From Caballeronia sp. LZ062 (GTDB lineage Bacteria > Pseudomonadota > Gammaproteobacteria > Burkholderiales > Burkholderiaceae): a DNA stretch of 64,000 nucleotides. Location: positions 1,240,001 to 1,304,000 of the forward strand of contig NZ_JARTWB010000002.1 in the NCBI RefSeq assembly GCF_031450785.1. The letters are read 5' to 3'. The notes under the pieces were generated by a model, which saw only the letters and a list, made by a program, of their open reading frames with translations, was not told the DNA's origin and did not search any database. The translations under genes were made by a program, and so were the position numbers. Of this stretch, positions 1 through 9,797 are shown one piece after another (position 1 is the stretch's first letter; each line of letters starts with the position of its first letter).

Positions 1-24
1 TGTAAATCAGCCGGCATGCCTGTT

Positions 25-951
25 TCAGGCCGCTTCGCGCAGTTGCGCGGCGATCTGCGCTTCGTCGAGTTGCGGCGCGAACATTTCGATCAGCCGGTAC
101 GCATACGCGCGCAGGAACGCGCCCTTGCGCAAGCCCACGCGCGTCGTGCTCGCTTCGAAAAGATGCTGCGTGTCGAGCGCGACGAGTTCGGTGTCGCGCT
201 TGGCGTCATAAGCCATCGCAGCGACGATGCCGATTCCCATGCCCAGTTCCACATAGGTCTTGATCACGTCGGCATCGATGGCGGTGAGCACGATGTCGGG
301 CATGGCGCCCGCGCTCGCGAACGCCTGATCGACGTGGGAACGCCCCGTGAAATCCTGATCGTAAGTGACGATCGGATATTCGGCGATCTGCTCCAGCGTA
401 ATGTCCTTGCGCCCGACCAGCGGATGGTCCTTCGGCACGACGACCGTGTGATGCCACGAATAGCAGGGAAACGTGACGATATCCGGATAGCGGTCGAGCG
501 CTTCGGTCGAGATGCCGATATCCGCTTCGCCGTTCACGATCATCTGCGCGATCTGTTGCGGACTGCCCTGCCGCAGCGCCAGATGCACCTTCGGAAATAC
601 TTCGGTGAACTGACGGATTACTTTGGGCAGCGCATAGCGAGCCTGCGTGTGCGTCGTGGCGACCACGAGATGTCCGTTGTCCTGATCCGCGAACTGGCGC
701 GCCACGCGCCGCAGATTCTCCGCATCCAGCAGCATGCGCTCGATCAGCTGATGCACCTGCTTGCCCGGCTCGGTCAGGCCGGTGAGCCGTTTGCCTCGCC
801 GAATGAAGATATCGACGCCCAGTTCGTCTTCGAGATCCTTGATCTGCTTGGACACGCCCGACTGCGACGTGTACAGCACGTTCGCCACTTCCGTCAGATT
901 CATGTTCTGACGCACGGCCTCGCGCACGAAGCGCAATTGCTGGAAGTTCAT
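25..951 (-). CDS. cysB: LysR-type sulfur assimilation regulator (CysB/Cbl-like)
   Basis: This 308-residue protein is a LysR-type transcription factor of the CysB/Cbl group, which controls sulfate uptake and reduction genes in response to O-acetylserine or sulfate status. Residues 1-60 form the winged helix-turn-helix (start MNFQQLRFVREAVRQ, recognition helix SQSGVSKQIKDLE); the rest is a two-lobed effector domain. Length fits the family (about 310-325). The ATG lies 39 bp after the cysA stop in the same direction, so it is probably the last gene of the sbp-cysTWA operon and may feed back on it. CysB and its paralogue Cbl cannot be told apart here with certainty. Confidence 0.92.
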   Translation of the reverse strand: MNFQQLRFVREAVRQNMNLTEVANVLYTSQSGVSKQIKDLEDELGVDIFIRRGKRLTGLTEPGKQVHQLIERMLLDAENLRRVARQFADQDNGHLVVATTHTQARYALPKVIRQFTEVFPKVHLALRQGSPQQIAQMIVNGEADIGISTEALDRYPDIVTFPCYSWHHTVVVPKDHPLVGRKDITLEQIAEYPIVTYDQDFTGRSHVDQAFASAGAMPDIVLTAIDADVIKTYVELGMGIGIVAAMAYDAKRDTELVALDTQHLFEASTTRVGLRKGAFLRAYAYRLIEMFAPQLDEAQIAAQLREAA

Positions 952-990
952 AGTCCGCCTCTCTTGTCTTGCTGCCGTTTTATGGATGTC

Positions 991-2061
991 TCATTGCGCC
1001 GGAAAGACGCGCAGCGCGCGCGGCACGGCGCGCACGCCATCGCCGATATCGAGCTTCAGCGCGCGCCACGCTTCACGATCCAGTTCCGCTTCGAGCACGC
1101 CGCCCGCGTCGCCTTCCAATTCCACACGCACCGAACCGCCGAGCGTCACGACGCGCCGCACGCCGACCACGATGCCGTCGCGATGCGCGAAGCCCTCGGC
1201 ATCGTCGGCACGGTACAGCGCGAGATCGTGCGGACGCACATAAGCGAGCGCACGGCCGCTGAAATGCGCCTGGGCTGCGATGGCTTGCGCCGCGCCATCC
1301 GCGACGAAGCCGCCTGCATCGACATGTCCCTGAAGGCGGTTCGCCGCGCCGAGAAATTCATACACGAACGACGTCTGTGGATGATCGTACACATCCTGCG
1401 GGCTGCCGACCTGCTCCACGCGGCCATGATTCATCACGACGATGCGATCCGCCACTTCGAGCGCCTCTTCCTGATCATGCGTGACGAAAAGCGTGGAGAT
1501 ATGCAGGTCGTCATGCAGGCGGCGCAGCCAGCTTCGCAATTCCTTGCGCACTTTCGCGTCGAGCGCGCCGAAGGGCTCGTCGAGCAGCAGTACTTTCGGT
1601 TCGACAGCGAGCGCGCGCGCGAGCGCGATGCGTTGCCGCTGCCCGCCCGAAAGCTCCGAAGGAAACCGCTGCGCGAGCCAGTCGAGCTGCACGAGCTTGA
1701 GCAACTCATGCACTTTCTCGCGGATCACGGCTTCCGACGGACGCTCGCGGCGCGGTTTCACGCGCAGACCGAACGCGACGTTCTCGAACACCGTCATGTG
1801 TCTGAAGAGCGCGTAGTGCTGGAAGACGAAGCCCACTTGCCGGTCCCGTGCGCCCACTTGCGCGACGTCTTCGCCGTTCAGCACGACCTGACCGGCATCC
1901 GCATATTCGAGGCCCGCGATCACGCGCAGCAGCGTGGTCTTGCCGCATCCCGACGGTCCGAGCAGCGCGACGAGTTCGCCCGCGGGAAAGTCGAGCGTGA
2001 CGTTGTCGAGCGCGGTGAAATCGCCGAAGCGCTTCTGCAGATTGCGAACAATGATGCTCAT
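991..2061 (-). CDS. cysA: Sulfate/thiosulfate ABC transporter ATPase CysA
   Basis: This 356-residue cytoplasmic ATPase drives sulfate/thiosulfate import with CysT, CysW and Sbp. It has Walker [10 protein letters not shown] near residue 35, the signature LSGGQRQR near 137, Walker [13 protein letters not shown] and the H-loop [11 protein letters not shown]-terminal regulatory domain of about 120 residues follows ([13 protein letters not shown]), as in CysA. It begins 15 bp after the cysW stop, which supports co-transcription. Length and motifs are normal for the family. Confidence 0.96.
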   Translation of the reverse strand: MSIIVRNLQKRFGDFTALDNVTLDFPAGELVALLGPSGCGKTTLLRVIAGLEYADAGQVVLNGEDVAQVGARDRQVGFVFQHYALFRHMTVFENVAFGLRVKPRRERPSEAVIREKVHELLKLVQLDWLAQRFPSELSGGQRQRIALARALAVEPKVLLLDEPFGALDAKVRKELRSWLRRLHDDLHISTLFVTHDQEEALEVADRIVVMNHGRVEQVGSPQDVYDHPQTSFVYEFLGAANRLQGHVDAGGFVADGAAQAIAAQAHFSGRALAYVRPHDLALYRADDAEGFAHRDGIVVGVRRVVTLGGSVRVELEGDAGGVLEAELDREAWRALKLDIGDGVRAVPRALRVFPAQ

Positions 2062-2076
2062 GATGTGTCCTTTGCC

Positions 2077-2979
2077 TTAGTTCGTCGCGCCGCTTTCCGC
2101 GAGCGATTGCGACATGCGGCGTTCCGCGACGAGCTTCAGCCCGAGCGTCACGAGCGCGAGCAACGCGAGGAGCGACGCTACGGCGAACGCGGCCGAGAAG
2201 TTGTATTCGTTGTAGAGAATCTCGACGTGCAGCGGCATGGTGTCGGTCTGTCCGCGAATGTGGCCCGATACCACCGAAACCGCGCCGAACTCGCCCATGG
2301 CGCGTGCATTGCAGAGAATCACGCCATACAGCAGGCCCCACTTCACGTTCGGCAGCGTCACGCGGCGAAAAATCTGCCAGCCCGAAGCGCCCAGCACATG
2401 TGCGGCTTCTTCCTCGTCGTTGCCTTGCGCCTGCATCAGCGGAATCAGTTCGCGCGCGACGAACGGAAACGTCACGAAGATCGTCGCGAGCACGATGCCC
2501 GGCACCGCGAAAATGATCTGCACGTCGTGCGCCGCGAGCCACGGACCGAACCAGCCCTGCGCGCCGAACATCAGCACGTAAATAAGGCCAGAAATTACGG
2601 GCGAAACGGAGAACGGCAAGTCGATGAGCGTGGTCAAGAGCGCCTTGCCGCGGAAGTCGAACTTCGCGATCGCCCACGATGCCGCAAGGCCAAACACGAC
2701 GTTGAGCGGCACCGCAATAGCCGCAGTCGTCAAGGTGAGCTTGATGGCGGACCACGCGTCAGGATCTTTCAGCGACTCGAAGTAATAGTCGATGCCCTTC
2801 GCGAACGCCTGCGCGAACACCGCGACGAGCGGCACCACGAGAAAGAGCGCAAGAAACACGAGCGCGATGCCCGTGAGGAGCCAGCGCACCGCGCGCGATT
2901 CGGTGACGGGATCGAGCGTTCGCGTAGCGCGCGGTGCGGCGGTGTTCATCGCGATGGCTTTGGTGTCCGGCGTGCTCAT
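2077..2979 (-). CDS. cysW: Sulfate ABC transporter permease CysW
   Basis: This is one of the two inner-membrane permeases of the sulfate importer. I place the start at the ATG of [11 protein letters not shown] (300 residues), because this ATG overlaps the cysT stop codon in an ATGA arrangement typical of translational coupling; the frame is open further upstream, but those codons lie inside cysT. About six hydrophobic segments are visible, with the transporter EAA-like loop around [16 protein letters not shown] and a following G that contacts CysA. The partner cysT lies immediately upstream. Confidence 0.94.
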   Translation of the reverse strand: MSTPDTKAIAMNTAAPRATRTLDPVTESRAVRWLLTGIALVFLALFLVVPLVAVFAQAFAKGIDYYFESLKDPDAWSAIKLTLTTAAIAVPLNVVFGLAASWAIAKFDFRGKALLTTLIDLPFSVSPVISGLIYVLMFGAQGWFGPWLAAHDVQIIFAVPGIVLATIFVTFPFVARELIPLMQAQGNDEEEAAHVLGASGWQIFRRVTLPNVKWGLLYGVILCNARAMGEFGAVSVVSGHIRGQTDTMPLHVEILYNEYNFSAAFAVASLLALLALVTLGLKLVAERRMSQSLAESGATN

Positions 2980-3860
2980 GCTTGGCTCCCTTGCGCCGAT
3001 AGTGCGTGCGCAGGGACAGCACCCGTGCGGCTCGTGCGCCGTTGCAGGAACCATTGCAGCGTGTTAATCAAAAGCAACATCAGAAAGGACACGCACAACA
3101 TGACGACGGCGAGCGCGGTCGCGCCCGCATAGTCGTATTGTTCGAGCTTCGTGATGATGAGAAGCGACGTGATTTCCGACTTCATCGGCACATTGCCCGC
3201 GATAAAGATGACTGAGCCGTATTCGCCGAGCGCGCGCGCGAACGCGAGCGCAAAGCCCGTCAGAAGCGCCGGAAAGAGCGACGGCAGCACCACGCGGCGA
3301 AACGTCAGCCAGCGCGTCGCGCCGAGGCACGCGGCGGCTTCTTCCTGCTCGCGCTCGAAGTCCTCCAGCACCGGCTGCACGGTACGCACGACGAACGGCA
3401 AGCCGATGAACGTCAGCGCCACGAGCACGCCGAGCGGCGTGAACGCGACCTTGACGCCGAGCGGCGCGAGGAACTGACCGATCCAGCCGTTGCCCGCATA
3501 GACGGCCGCGAGCGATATACCCGCGACGGAGGTCGGCAGTGCGAACGGCAAATCGACGATGGCGTCCACGATGCGCTTCATCGGAAAGGTGTAGCGCACG
3601 AGCACCCACGCGACGAGAAAGCCGAAGACCGCGTTGATGAGCGCCCCGCCGAGCGCCGCGCCGAACGTGAGCCGATACGACGCCAGCACACGCGGCGATG
3701 TCACCGCGCGGACGAACTGCGCCCAGTCGAGCGTCGCCGTCTTCGCGAACGTGGCGGCGAGCGGGATCAGCACCACGAGGCTCAAGTACGCGAGCGTGAT
3801 GCCGAGCGTCAGGCCGAAGCCCGGTAGCGCGCTCGGCTTGCGCCAAGTGAAAGTCGTCAT
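2976..3860 (-). CDS. cysT: Sulfate ABC transporter permease CysT (CysU)
   Basis: This 294-residue integral membrane protein is the second permease subunit of the sulfate importer. The N-terminus ([16 protein letters not shown]) is short and cytoplasmic, followed by about six membrane spans. The EAA-like coupling loop is seen at [16 protein letters not shown]. An AAGG-type ribosome-binding site directly precedes the ATG. Its stop overlaps the cysW start by four bases, and it begins about 106 bp after the sbp stop, so it is probably read from the sbp promoter. Confidence 0.95.
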   Translation of the reverse strand: MTTFTWRKPSALPGFGLTLGITLAYLSLVVLIPLAATFAKTATLDWAQFVRAVTSPRVLASYRLTFGAALGGALINAVFGFLVAWVLVRYTFPMKRIVDAIVDLPFALPTSVAGISLAAVYAGNGWIGQFLAPLGVKVAFTPLGVLVALTFIGLPFVVRTVQPVLEDFEREQEEAAACLGATRWLTFRRVVLPSLFPALLTGFALAFARALGEYGSVIFIAGNVPMKSEITSLLIITKLEQYDYAGATALAVVMLCVSFLMLLLINTLQWFLQRRTSRTGAVPAHALSAQGSQA

Positions 3861-3966
3861 CCTTGCTTTCGTCCTGTTCCAGTGCGCCGGGGAGCGCGTT
3901 CATCGAATGCTTGTGTGACCGGCGGCGTCATGGCGCGCCGCTTCGGTTTGCCTACGTATCGCGCGC

Positions 3967-5013
3967 TTACTGTGGCTGATAGATCGAGTCGAACACGCCG
4001 CCATCCGCGAAATGCGTCTTTTGCGCTTTCGCCCAGCCGCCGAAGGTGTCGTCGACGGTGTAGAGCTTGATCTTCGGGAACTGCTTCGTGAGTTCGGCAG
4101 GCACCTTGTCCGAGCGCGGGCGATAGAAGTTGCGCGCCGCGATCTGCTGGCCTTCGTCGCTATAGAGATACTTCAGATACGCCTCGGCGAGCTTGCACGT
4201 GCCGTGCTTGTCGACCACCTTGTCGACCACGGCGACGGGCGGCTCGGCAAGAATGCTCGCCGACGGCACCACGATCTCGAACTTCTCCGGCCCGAACTCC
4301 TTCAGCGACAGAAACGCCTCGTTCTCCCACGCGATCAGTACGTCGCCCTGGCCGCGCTGCACGAAGCTCGTCGTGGCGCCGCGCGCGCCCGAGTCGAGCA
4401 CGCCCGCGTTCTTGTAAAGCTTGGCGACGAAGTCCTTCGCCGTCTGCTCGTTGCCGCCCGGCTTGTGCTGCGCGTAGGCCCATGCGGCGAGATAGTTCCA
4501 ACGCGCCCCGCCCGAGGTCTTCGGATTCGGCGTCACGATCGAGATGCCGGGCTTCGCGAGGTCGTCCCAGTCCTTGATGTGCTTCGGATTGCCCTTGCGC
4601 ACGAGAAACACGATCGTCGACGTGTACGGCGAAGCGTTATCCGGCAGGCGCTTTTGCCAGTCCGCGGCGACGAGCCCCTTGCCCGCGAGCGCGTCGATGT
4701 CGTAGGCGAGCGCGAGCGTCACGACGTCCGCCTGTAGGCCGTCGAGCACTGCACGCGCCTGTCCGCCCGAGCCGCCGTGCGACTGCTTGAACGTGACGGT
4801 TTCGCCGGTCTCGGCCTTCCACTTCTTGGCGAACGCCTGATTGAAGTCCTGATACAACTCGCGGGTCGGGTCGTACGACACGTTCAGGAACGACGTCTGA
4901 GCCTGTGCCTGCGCGCTCGTTCCGACAATCGCGCCGATGCCCGCCGTCGTCAGCGCAAGCGCCGTCAACGCGCGGCGTAAGTTGGTCCCTAATCCCGCTT
5001 TGATGCTTTGCAT
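3967..5013 (-). CDS. sbp: Periplasmic sulfate-binding protein Sbp
   Basis: This 348-residue protein captures sulfate in the periplasm and delivers it to CysTWA. Residues 1-39 form a cleavable signal peptide (basic start, hydrophobic run [17 protein letters not shown], cleavage after an AQAQA-type site). The mature part starts [18 protein letters not shown], the characteristic opening of the Sbp/CysP family, and contains the family block [17 protein letters not shown]. It is the first gene of the sulfate operon and divergent from lexA; the AT-rich region at 5040-5130 should hold its promoter. Confidence 0.95.
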   Translation of the reverse strand: MQSIKAGLGTNLRRALTALALTTAGIGAIVGTSAQAQAQTSFLNVSYDPTRELYQDFNQAFAKKWKAETGETVTFKQSHGGSGGQARAVLDGLQADVVTLALAYDIDALAGKGLVAADWQKRLPDNASPYTSTIVFLVRKGNPKHIKDWDDLAKPGISIVTPNPKTSGGARWNYLAAWAYAQHKPGGNEQTAKDFVAKLYKNAGVLDSGARGATTSFVQRGQGDVLIAWENEAFLSLKEFGPEKFEIVVPSASILAEPPVAVVDKVVDKHGTCKLAEAYLKYLYSDEGQQIAARNFYRPRSDKVPAELTKQFPKIKLYTVDDTFGGWAKAQKTHFADGGVFDSIYQPQ

Positions 5014-5039
5014 TCCCCGTTCTCCGTCTTATCCAATTG

Positions 5040-5130
5040 ACGGAATCAGTCTATCGGCGGCCCTATATGAACAGAAATAATCGTTTTTCAGTCTTTTATA
5101 TCGAAAGCTGCTAAAGCGGACGCGTACGCC
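5040..5130 (-). promoter_or_regulatory. AT-rich upstream region of sbp, candidate CysB site
   Basis: The stretch just upstream of sbp is clearly richer in A and T than its surroundings, with runs such as TATATC and ATAATCG. CysB-type regulators bind long AT-rich sites upstream of sulfur genes, so this is the likely promoter and activator region. No exact consensus can be claimed from reading alone. Confidence 0.35.
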
Positions 5131-5205
5131 CGACGGGCGCCATCGTCGTGGCTGCACGCGACGTTTCGAGCCGAACTTAAAGTAATGCTTGAAAAACGCG
5201 AAGTA

Positions 5206-5221
5206 CTGTATAAAAATACAG
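5206..5221 (+). promoter_or_regulatory. LexA operator (SOS box 1)
   Basis: The sequence CTGT-ATAAAAAT-type-ACAG fits the CTGT-N8-ACAG LexA consensus exactly. It lies about 40 bp upstream of the chosen lexA start, where LexA would repress its own promoter until DNA damage triggers its self-cleavage. Confidence 0.88.
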
Positions 5222-5225
5222 TCAT

Positions 5226-5241
5226 CTGTTGATCCATACAG
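5226..5241 (+). promoter_or_regulatory. LexA operator (SOS box 2)
   Basis: A second exact CTGT-N8-ACAG match (spacer TGATCCAT) begins five bases after the first box ends, giving a tandem pair with centres 20 bp apart, that is, on nearly the same face of the helix. A possible TTG start at 5229 falls inside this box, which argues for the GTG at 5262 as the true lexA start. Confidence 0.85.
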
Positions 5242-5261
5242 TGCACGAGAGGCCCGAGCCA

Positions 5262-5930
5262 GTGACCAGATCCTCAAAACTTACCGCGCGCCAGCAGCAA
5301 GTGTTCGAACTGCTTCAGCGCGCAATCGAGCGCACCGGCTTTCCGCCTACACGCGCGGAGATTGCCGCCGAACTTGGCTTTAGCTCCGCTAATTCGGCGG
5401 AAGAGCATCTGCGCGCCCTGGCGCGCAAGGGCGTCATAGAGCTGGCGGCGGGTTCGTCGCGCGGCATCCGGCTCATTGGGGACGCGGCCCGTTCGGAAGA
5501 CGTTCCACACCAGTTCACCCTGCCGCACGCGAGCATCATGCAGCTCTCGTTGCCGCTCGTCGGGCGTGTGGCGGCAGGTAGCCCGATCCTCGCTCAGGAG
5601 CACATCTCTCAGCACTATGCGTGCGACCCGGCGTTCTTCTCCAGCAAGCCCGACTATCTGCTGAAGGTGCGCGGCTTGTCCATGCGCGACGCGGGCATTC
5701 TGGATGGCGATCTGCTCGCCGTGCAGAAGCGGACCGAAGCGAAAGATGGGCAGATCGTCGTCGCGCGCCTCGGCGACGACGTCACGGTCAAGCGTTGGAA
5801 GCGCCGCCCGGACGGCGTAGAGCTCATCGCGGAGAACCCGGACTACGAGAACATCTTCGTGCGCTCCGGGAGCGGTGACTTCGCGCTCGAAGGCATTGCA
5901 GTCGGCCTGATCCGCTCGGGCGAATTCTAG
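5262..5930 (+). CDS. lexA: SOS repressor LexA
   Basis: LexA represses DNA-damage genes and cleaves itself when RecA filaments form. The N-terminal winged helix ([13 protein letters not shown], then [13 protein letters not shown]) binds SOS boxes; the C-terminal S24-type domain carries the Ala-Gly cleavage site in GRVAAGSP, the catalytic Ser in [11 protein letters not shown] and the catalytic Lys in the [13 protein letters not shown] block. I use the GTG start at 5262 (222 residues, beginning [11 protein letters not shown]), because the upstream TTG at 5229 lies within an operator. It is preceded by two operators, so it is autoregulated. Confidence 0.96.
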   Translation: MTRSSKLTARQQQVFELLQRAIERTGFPPTRAEIAAELGFSSANSAEEHLRALARKGVIELAAGSSRGIRLIGDAARSEDVPHQFTLPHASIMQLSLPLVGRVAAGSPILAQEHISQHYACDPAFFSSKPDYLLKVRGLSMRDAGILDGDLLAVQKRTEAKDGQIVVARLGDDVTVKRWKRRPDGVELIAENPDYENIFVRSGSGDFALEGIAVGLIRSGEF

Positions 5931-6074
5931 TAGAAGGCGGCAGCGCTCAGAGCGCGTTGACCGCCCCTTCCACGCCTGTTCACGCCACGCAAGACGCGGC
6001 GCGTTTCGAGTACATCTAGCACGGACGGCAGCCGCTCGCGGCATGCCGTGGTGCGTCCTATCGTCTGGAGAGTC

Positions 6075-6413
6075 ATGATGGAACGTTTTGCCCGTTTGCT
6101 GCCCTTTCGCCAGTTCGGCCGCCTGCGTCATCTGCGTGCGTTGATCTCCTGCGGCGGCGCTACGCCTGCGCGGGCCGAGGCTGCGCCGGATCTTTTCGAT
6201 TCCATGCCCGCGCTTCCATCGCGCCAGCCCGCTTTTGCGCGCGTGTCGCTGACGCAGACGGTGCACGCGGAGCCGCAACGGCCCGCGCCCGTACGCGTGT
6301 ATCGCAGCGAGTCGCGGCTCATTCTGGTCGGCAAGATCGGCGAAGTGTCGCGCATGATCGACCGCTGCATCGACGAAGAGCGCGCCGGCCTCTCAGGCGG
6401 AACGCTCGCCTGA
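6075..6413 (+). CDS. Small protein of unknown function downstream of lexA
   Basis: This 112-residue frame begins at an ATG preceded by a GGAGAG-type ribosome-binding site. It starts MMERFARLLPFRQFG, has a proline- and alanine-rich middle, and ends with a compact acidic/basic segment (LILVGKIGEVSRMIDRCIDEE) that looks folded. There is no signal peptide or clear membrane span. Its place 144 bp after lexA recalls the SOS cell-division inhibitor position in other proteobacteria, but I see no similarity to SulA. Function unknown. Confidence 0.6.
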   Translation: MMERFARLLPFRQFGRLRHLRALISCGGATPARAEAAPDLFDSMPALPSRQPAFARVSLTQTVHAEPQRPAPVRVYRSESRLILVGKIGEVSRMIDRCIDEERAGLSGGTLA

Positions 6414-6505
6414 GAACGCGTATGTTGGCGTTGCGGTCGCGGAATCATTCGATAGCGGCGTGGTCAATCGTGCAATGACCTTTTCGTAGACGCTTGCGCC
6501 ACCGC

Positions 6506-7092
6506 ATGTCCCGCACCGCTCGCTTCGTTGTCGCTGCACTCGCCGCCGTGTTGCTCGTTGCGGCGCTCGGTTTCGTGTACGCCTCGCCGTATATCGCGCT
6601 GGATCGCGTCAAGCGGGCCGCCGACGCGCGAGACGCCCAGACGGTAAGCGAATACGTCGATTTCCCGGCGTTGCGCGCAAGCCTGAAGGATCAGATAGCC
6701 GCGCTGCTCACGCGGCGCATCGATCTTCAAAGAGCGGCAACCCGCTGGCGATCATCGGCGCGATGATCGGGGCCGCGCTAGTCGGCCCGCTCGTGGATTC
6801 GTATGCGACGCCGGATGGTGTCGCGGCCATCCTGAACGGCATACCGCCGCGCGGCAATCCCGGCGAACGTCCGCCCGCGCCCGGCCAAACGAGTGCGAAC
6901 GCGCCCACGCCGGCAAGCGCGCCTGCGCCGGAAGCGTCCCGGCAACCGCCGCAGACAACGGCCGGCTATCGCGGGATCAACACGTTCGTCGTGACGTACC
7001 GGCACGGCGCGGGCGATGCCCGGTATTCCGCCATCTTCCACCGCAGCGGTCTGGTGTCATGGAAGCTCGTCGCCGTCGAACTCAACGGCTGA
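6506..7092 (+). pseudogene. DUF2939 family protein, interrupted by a frameshift
   Basis: Two adjacent frames together make one DUF2939-type protein. The first part (6506-~6728) has an N-terminal membrane anchor (FVVAALAAVLLVAALGF) followed by the family hallmark ASPYIALDRVKRAADARD and YVDFPALRASLKDQ, ending near RRIDLQ. The remainder (SGNPLAIIGAMIGAAL, then SYATPDGVAAILNG) continues in the next frame to 7092. Adding one A to the short A run near 6728-6731 would restore a single protein of about 195 residues. It is either a real null allele or a single-base sequence error. The ATG at 6506 is preferred over an upstream TTG. Confidence 0.75.
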
Positions 7093-7128
7093 CGCGCTGA
7101 CGCGCCCGCGCGATCAGTCGTCGGAAGC

Positions 7129-7638
7129 TCAGGCGCCCGCTTCGGCCTTCGCCGGCTTCGCGGCATACGCAGCCGCATCTTCCGCTTCAGCCGATTCGCC
7201 CGCCTGACAAACCGCAACCAGAATGCTGCACGACACGCGATCCAGCAAAGGCGTGTTGCCGGCGCCCATCCACCAGCGTGCGAGGCCGCTACGGCAGCGA
7301 TGCCCGACCACGACGAGATCGACCTTGAGGCTGTCCGCCAGCGCAGCAATCTCGTCGATCGGATGGCCGAACGCGAAGTGTCCCTGCGCCGGCACACCGC
7401 GTTCGCGCAGCCAGTCGACACCTTCTTGCAGAATGTCGCGTGCCGCATCCTCGAAGCGCCCGCACGCCATGTCGGTCAGCAATCCGGCGCTCTGCGCGAT
7501 GCTCGATCGCATATCCACGACCGCGAGCACGTGCGTTTCCGCGTTCAGGTCGAGCGCGAGATTCGCGCCCTGGCGCAGCGCCTTGCGGCCCTCTCGGGAG
7601 CCGTCGTAGCACAGCAGAATTTTTTTGTAGCTCGTCAT
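7129..7638 (-). CDS. Universal stress protein, UspA family
   Basis: This 169-residue cytoplasmic protein has the UspA fold: the start YKKILLCYDGSREGRKAL and the late glycine block VVVGHRCRSGLARWW. The ATP-binding G-2x-G-9x-G(S/T) motif is only partly kept (GHRCRSGLARWWMGAGNT), so nucleotide binding is likely but not certain. I use the second of two adjacent ATGs because the GGGAGG ribosome-binding site is better spaced to it. The last 25 residues are alanine-rich and look disordered. Confidence 0.88.
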   Translation of the reverse strand: MTSYKKILLCYDGSREGRKALRQGANLALDLNAETHVLAVVDMRSSIAQSAGLLTDMACGRFEDAARDILQEGVDWLRERGVPAQGHFAFGHPIDEIAALADSLKVDLVVVGHRCRSGLARWWMGAGNTPLLDRVSCSILVAVCQAGESAEAEDAAAYAAKPAKAEAGA

Positions 7639-7932
7639 CATGCCTCCCTGCCGCAACGCACATTGACTGCGGCGTAACTTCATAATCGTGTGCCGCGACA
7701 GCCGTGGCAACGATGGAAAACGCTAACAAAAGGCAAGCACACCGAAGGCGCCCGCAGTCCGAACGGTGACAAGCTGGACCCGTGCCAGATCCGCGCGATG
7801 CCCGCCGCGCAACGCCGGCGGCTTTCGCGGTGTCCGGAAGATGCGCCAGAAGCACCGCTCCGGCTCGTCCCGAGCGCCGCACTGGTGCATTCGATTACAC
7901 TAGCTCGCTGGATTTCTCCAGCCAGGAAACGC

Positions 7933-8886
7933 ATGACACAGCGCAACTCGCCGCAGCGCGCAGCTGATGCAGACGGCGCGCCCGCAATCGATTTCAGCGA
8001 AGTCATAAAACGCTACGGCGCAAAGAACGTCGTCGATGGCCTCTCGTTCGACGTGCGCCCCGGCGAATGCTTCGGGCTGCTCGGCCCGAACGGCGCAGGC
8101 AAGACGACGACGCTCAGAATGTTGCTCGGCATGACATCGCCCGATAGCGGGGCCATCCGGCTCGTCGGCGAACCGGTGCCGTCGCGCGCGCGTTTCGCCC
8201 GTGAACGCGTCGGCGTCGTGCCGCAGTTCGACAATCTCGATCCCGACTTCAGCGTACGGGAGAACCTCGTCGTTTTCGGCCGCTATTTCGGCATCGCGGG
8301 CGCGCGCATGGACGCGCTCGTGCCGTCGCTGCTCGAGTTCGCGCGGCTTGAGAACAAGGCGGATGCGCGCGTCGGCGAATTGTCCGGCGGCATGAAGCGG
8401 CGGCTGACGCTGGCGCGCGCCCTCGTCAACGATCCGGACGTGCTCATCATGGATGAACCCACGACCGGTCTCGATCCGCAGGCCCGCCATCTCATCTGGG
8501 AGCGTCTGCGCTCGCTGCTGGCGCGCGGCAAGACCATGCTGCTCACCACGCATTTCATGGAAGAAGCCGAGCGCCTGTGCGACCGCGTCTGCGTGATCGA
8601 AGAAGGCCGCAAGATTGCCGAGGGGCGGCCGCGCGATCTGATCGCGTCGGTGATCGGCTCGGACGTGATCGAAATTTACGGCCCCGATCCGCAGGCGCTG
8701 GCCGCCGAACTGGCGCCGCTTGTCGAGCGCATGGAAGTGAGCGGCGAAACGCTTTTCTGCTACGTCGACGATCCGCAAGCCGTTCATGCGCGCGTCAAAG
8801 GGCGCGAGGGCGTGCGTTATCTGCATCGTCCGGCGAATCTGGAAGATGTTTTTCTGCGCCTGACCGGCCGCGAAATGGTGGATTGA
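7933..8886 (+). CDS. ABC transporter ATPase, NodI/DrrA type
   Basis: This 317-residue ATPase belongs to the ABC-2 exporter class (NodI, DrrA, CcmA-like). It shows Walker [11 protein letters not shown], signature LSGGMKRRL, Walker [12 protein letters not shown] and the switch [11 protein letters not shown]. The ATG at 7933 is chosen over open frame upstream because it has an AGGA ribosome-binding site and begins just before the conserved domain. The permease follows after 7 bp. The NodI name reflects similarity to a chito-oligosaccharide exporter; no nodulation genes are nearby, so the substrate is unknown. Confidence 0.93.
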   Translation: MTQRNSPQRAADADGAPAIDFSEVIKRYGAKNVVDGLSFDVRPGECFGLLGPNGAGKTTTLRMLLGMTSPDSGAIRLVGEPVPSRARFARERVGVVPQFDNLDPDFSVRENLVVFGRYFGIAGARMDALVPSLLEFARLENKADARVGELSGGMKRRLTLARALVNDPDVLIMDEPTTGLDPQARHLIWERLRSLLARGKTMLLTTHFMEEAERLCDRVCVIEEGRKIAEGRPRDLIASVIGSDVIEIYGPDPQALAAELAPLVERMEVSGETLFCYVDDPQAVHARVKGREGVRYLHRPANLEDVFLRLTGREMVD

Positions 8887-8893
8887 AAACGAG

Positions 8894-9742
8894 ATGGAAA
8901 CCTACGATCAGCCGCGCGTCGCAACGAAGAACCCCGACGAGACGCACTCGAACGACGTCGCGCCGTTCACGAACGCGCTGCCCGCGAACGCAACGCACTG
9001 GATGTCCGTCTGGCGGCGCAACTACCTCGTCTGGAAGAAGCTCGCGGTCGCCTCGATGATCGGCAATCTCGCGGACCCGATGATCTATCTGTTCGGCCTC
9101 GGACTCGGTCTCGGGCTGATGGTCGGGCATGTCGAGGGCGTGTCGTATATCGCGTTTCTGGCGGCGGGCACCGTGGCGTCGAGCGTCATGATGTCCGCAA
9201 GTTTCGAAGCGATGTACTCCGGTTTTTCGCGCATGCACGTTCAGCGCACGTGGGAAGCGATCATGCACACGCCGCTCACGCTCGGCGATATCGTGCTCGG
9301 CGAAGTCGTCTGGGCGGCGAGCAAGTCCGTGCTCTCGGGCGTCGCGATCATGCTGGTCGCGGGCGCGCTCGGCTACGCGAGTTTTCCGTCGATGCTGCTC
9401 GCGCTGCCCGTCATCGTGTTGACGGGGCTGGCGTTCGCGAGCACCGCGATGATCGTCACCGCCATTGCGCCGAGCTACGACTTCTTCATGTTCTATCAGA
9501 CGCTCGCGCTCACGCCGATGCTGCTGCTCTCCGGCGTCTTCTTTCCGGTGGCGCAACTGCCCGCGCTCGCGCAGCACGTGACGCAGGCGCTGCCGCTCGT
9601 TCACGCAGTCGAACTGATACGCCCCGCGATGCTCGGCCGTCCGCTCGATGGCTTCGCGCTGCACGCGGGCGTGCTCACCGCGTATGCCGTGCTGCCGTTT
9701 TTCGCGTGCGCGTGGCTGTTCCGCCGTCGCATGATGAAATGA
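8894..9742 (+). CDS. ABC-2 type transporter permease, NodJ type
   Basis: This 282-residue integral membrane protein is the partner of the preceding ATPase. It has about six membrane spans after a 50-residue cytoplasmic N-terminus, and the ABC-2 hallmarks [30 protein letters not shown] and the late [13 protein letters not shown] segment, which closely fit NodJ. It would export a lipid, drug or oligosaccharide across the inner membrane. It is the last gene of a two-gene operon; a hairpin terminator follows between it and gnd. Confidence 0.93.
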   Translation: METYDQPRVATKNPDETHSNDVAPFTNALPANATHWMSVWRRNYLVWKKLAVASMIGNLADPMIYLFGLGLGLGLMVGHVEGVSYIAFLAAGTVASSVMMSASFEAMYSGFSRMHVQRTWEAIMHTPLTLGDIVLGEVVWAASKSVLSGVAIMLVAGALGYASFPSMLLALPVIVLTGLAFASTAMIVTAIAPSYDFFMFYQTLALTPMLLLSGVFFPVAQLPALAQHVTQALPLVHAVELIRPAMLGRPLDGFALHAGVLTAYAVLPFFACAWLFRRRMMK

Positions 9743-9745
9743 AAA

Positions 9746-9776
9746 ACGGCGATGGACCGTAGCGGTCCATCGCCGT
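9746..9776 (-). terminator. Hairpin terminator between convergent exporter and gnd genes
   Basis: A 13-bp perfect stem (ACGGCGATGGACC with its complement) closes a 5-base loop. On the minus strand it is followed by a T run, so it should end the tkt-gnd transcript; on the plus strand it may act less efficiently. Confidence 0.8.
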
Positions 9777-9797
9777 CTCACCGGAGCGCCGGGTGCG

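Noticed and set aside
16..3132. A 1038-codon open frame on the plus strand over the sulfate operon
   Set aside because: It is antisense to cysB, cysA and cysW, which have full family motifs; its own sequence is Arg/His-rich, as expected of a shadow frame in high-GC DNA.
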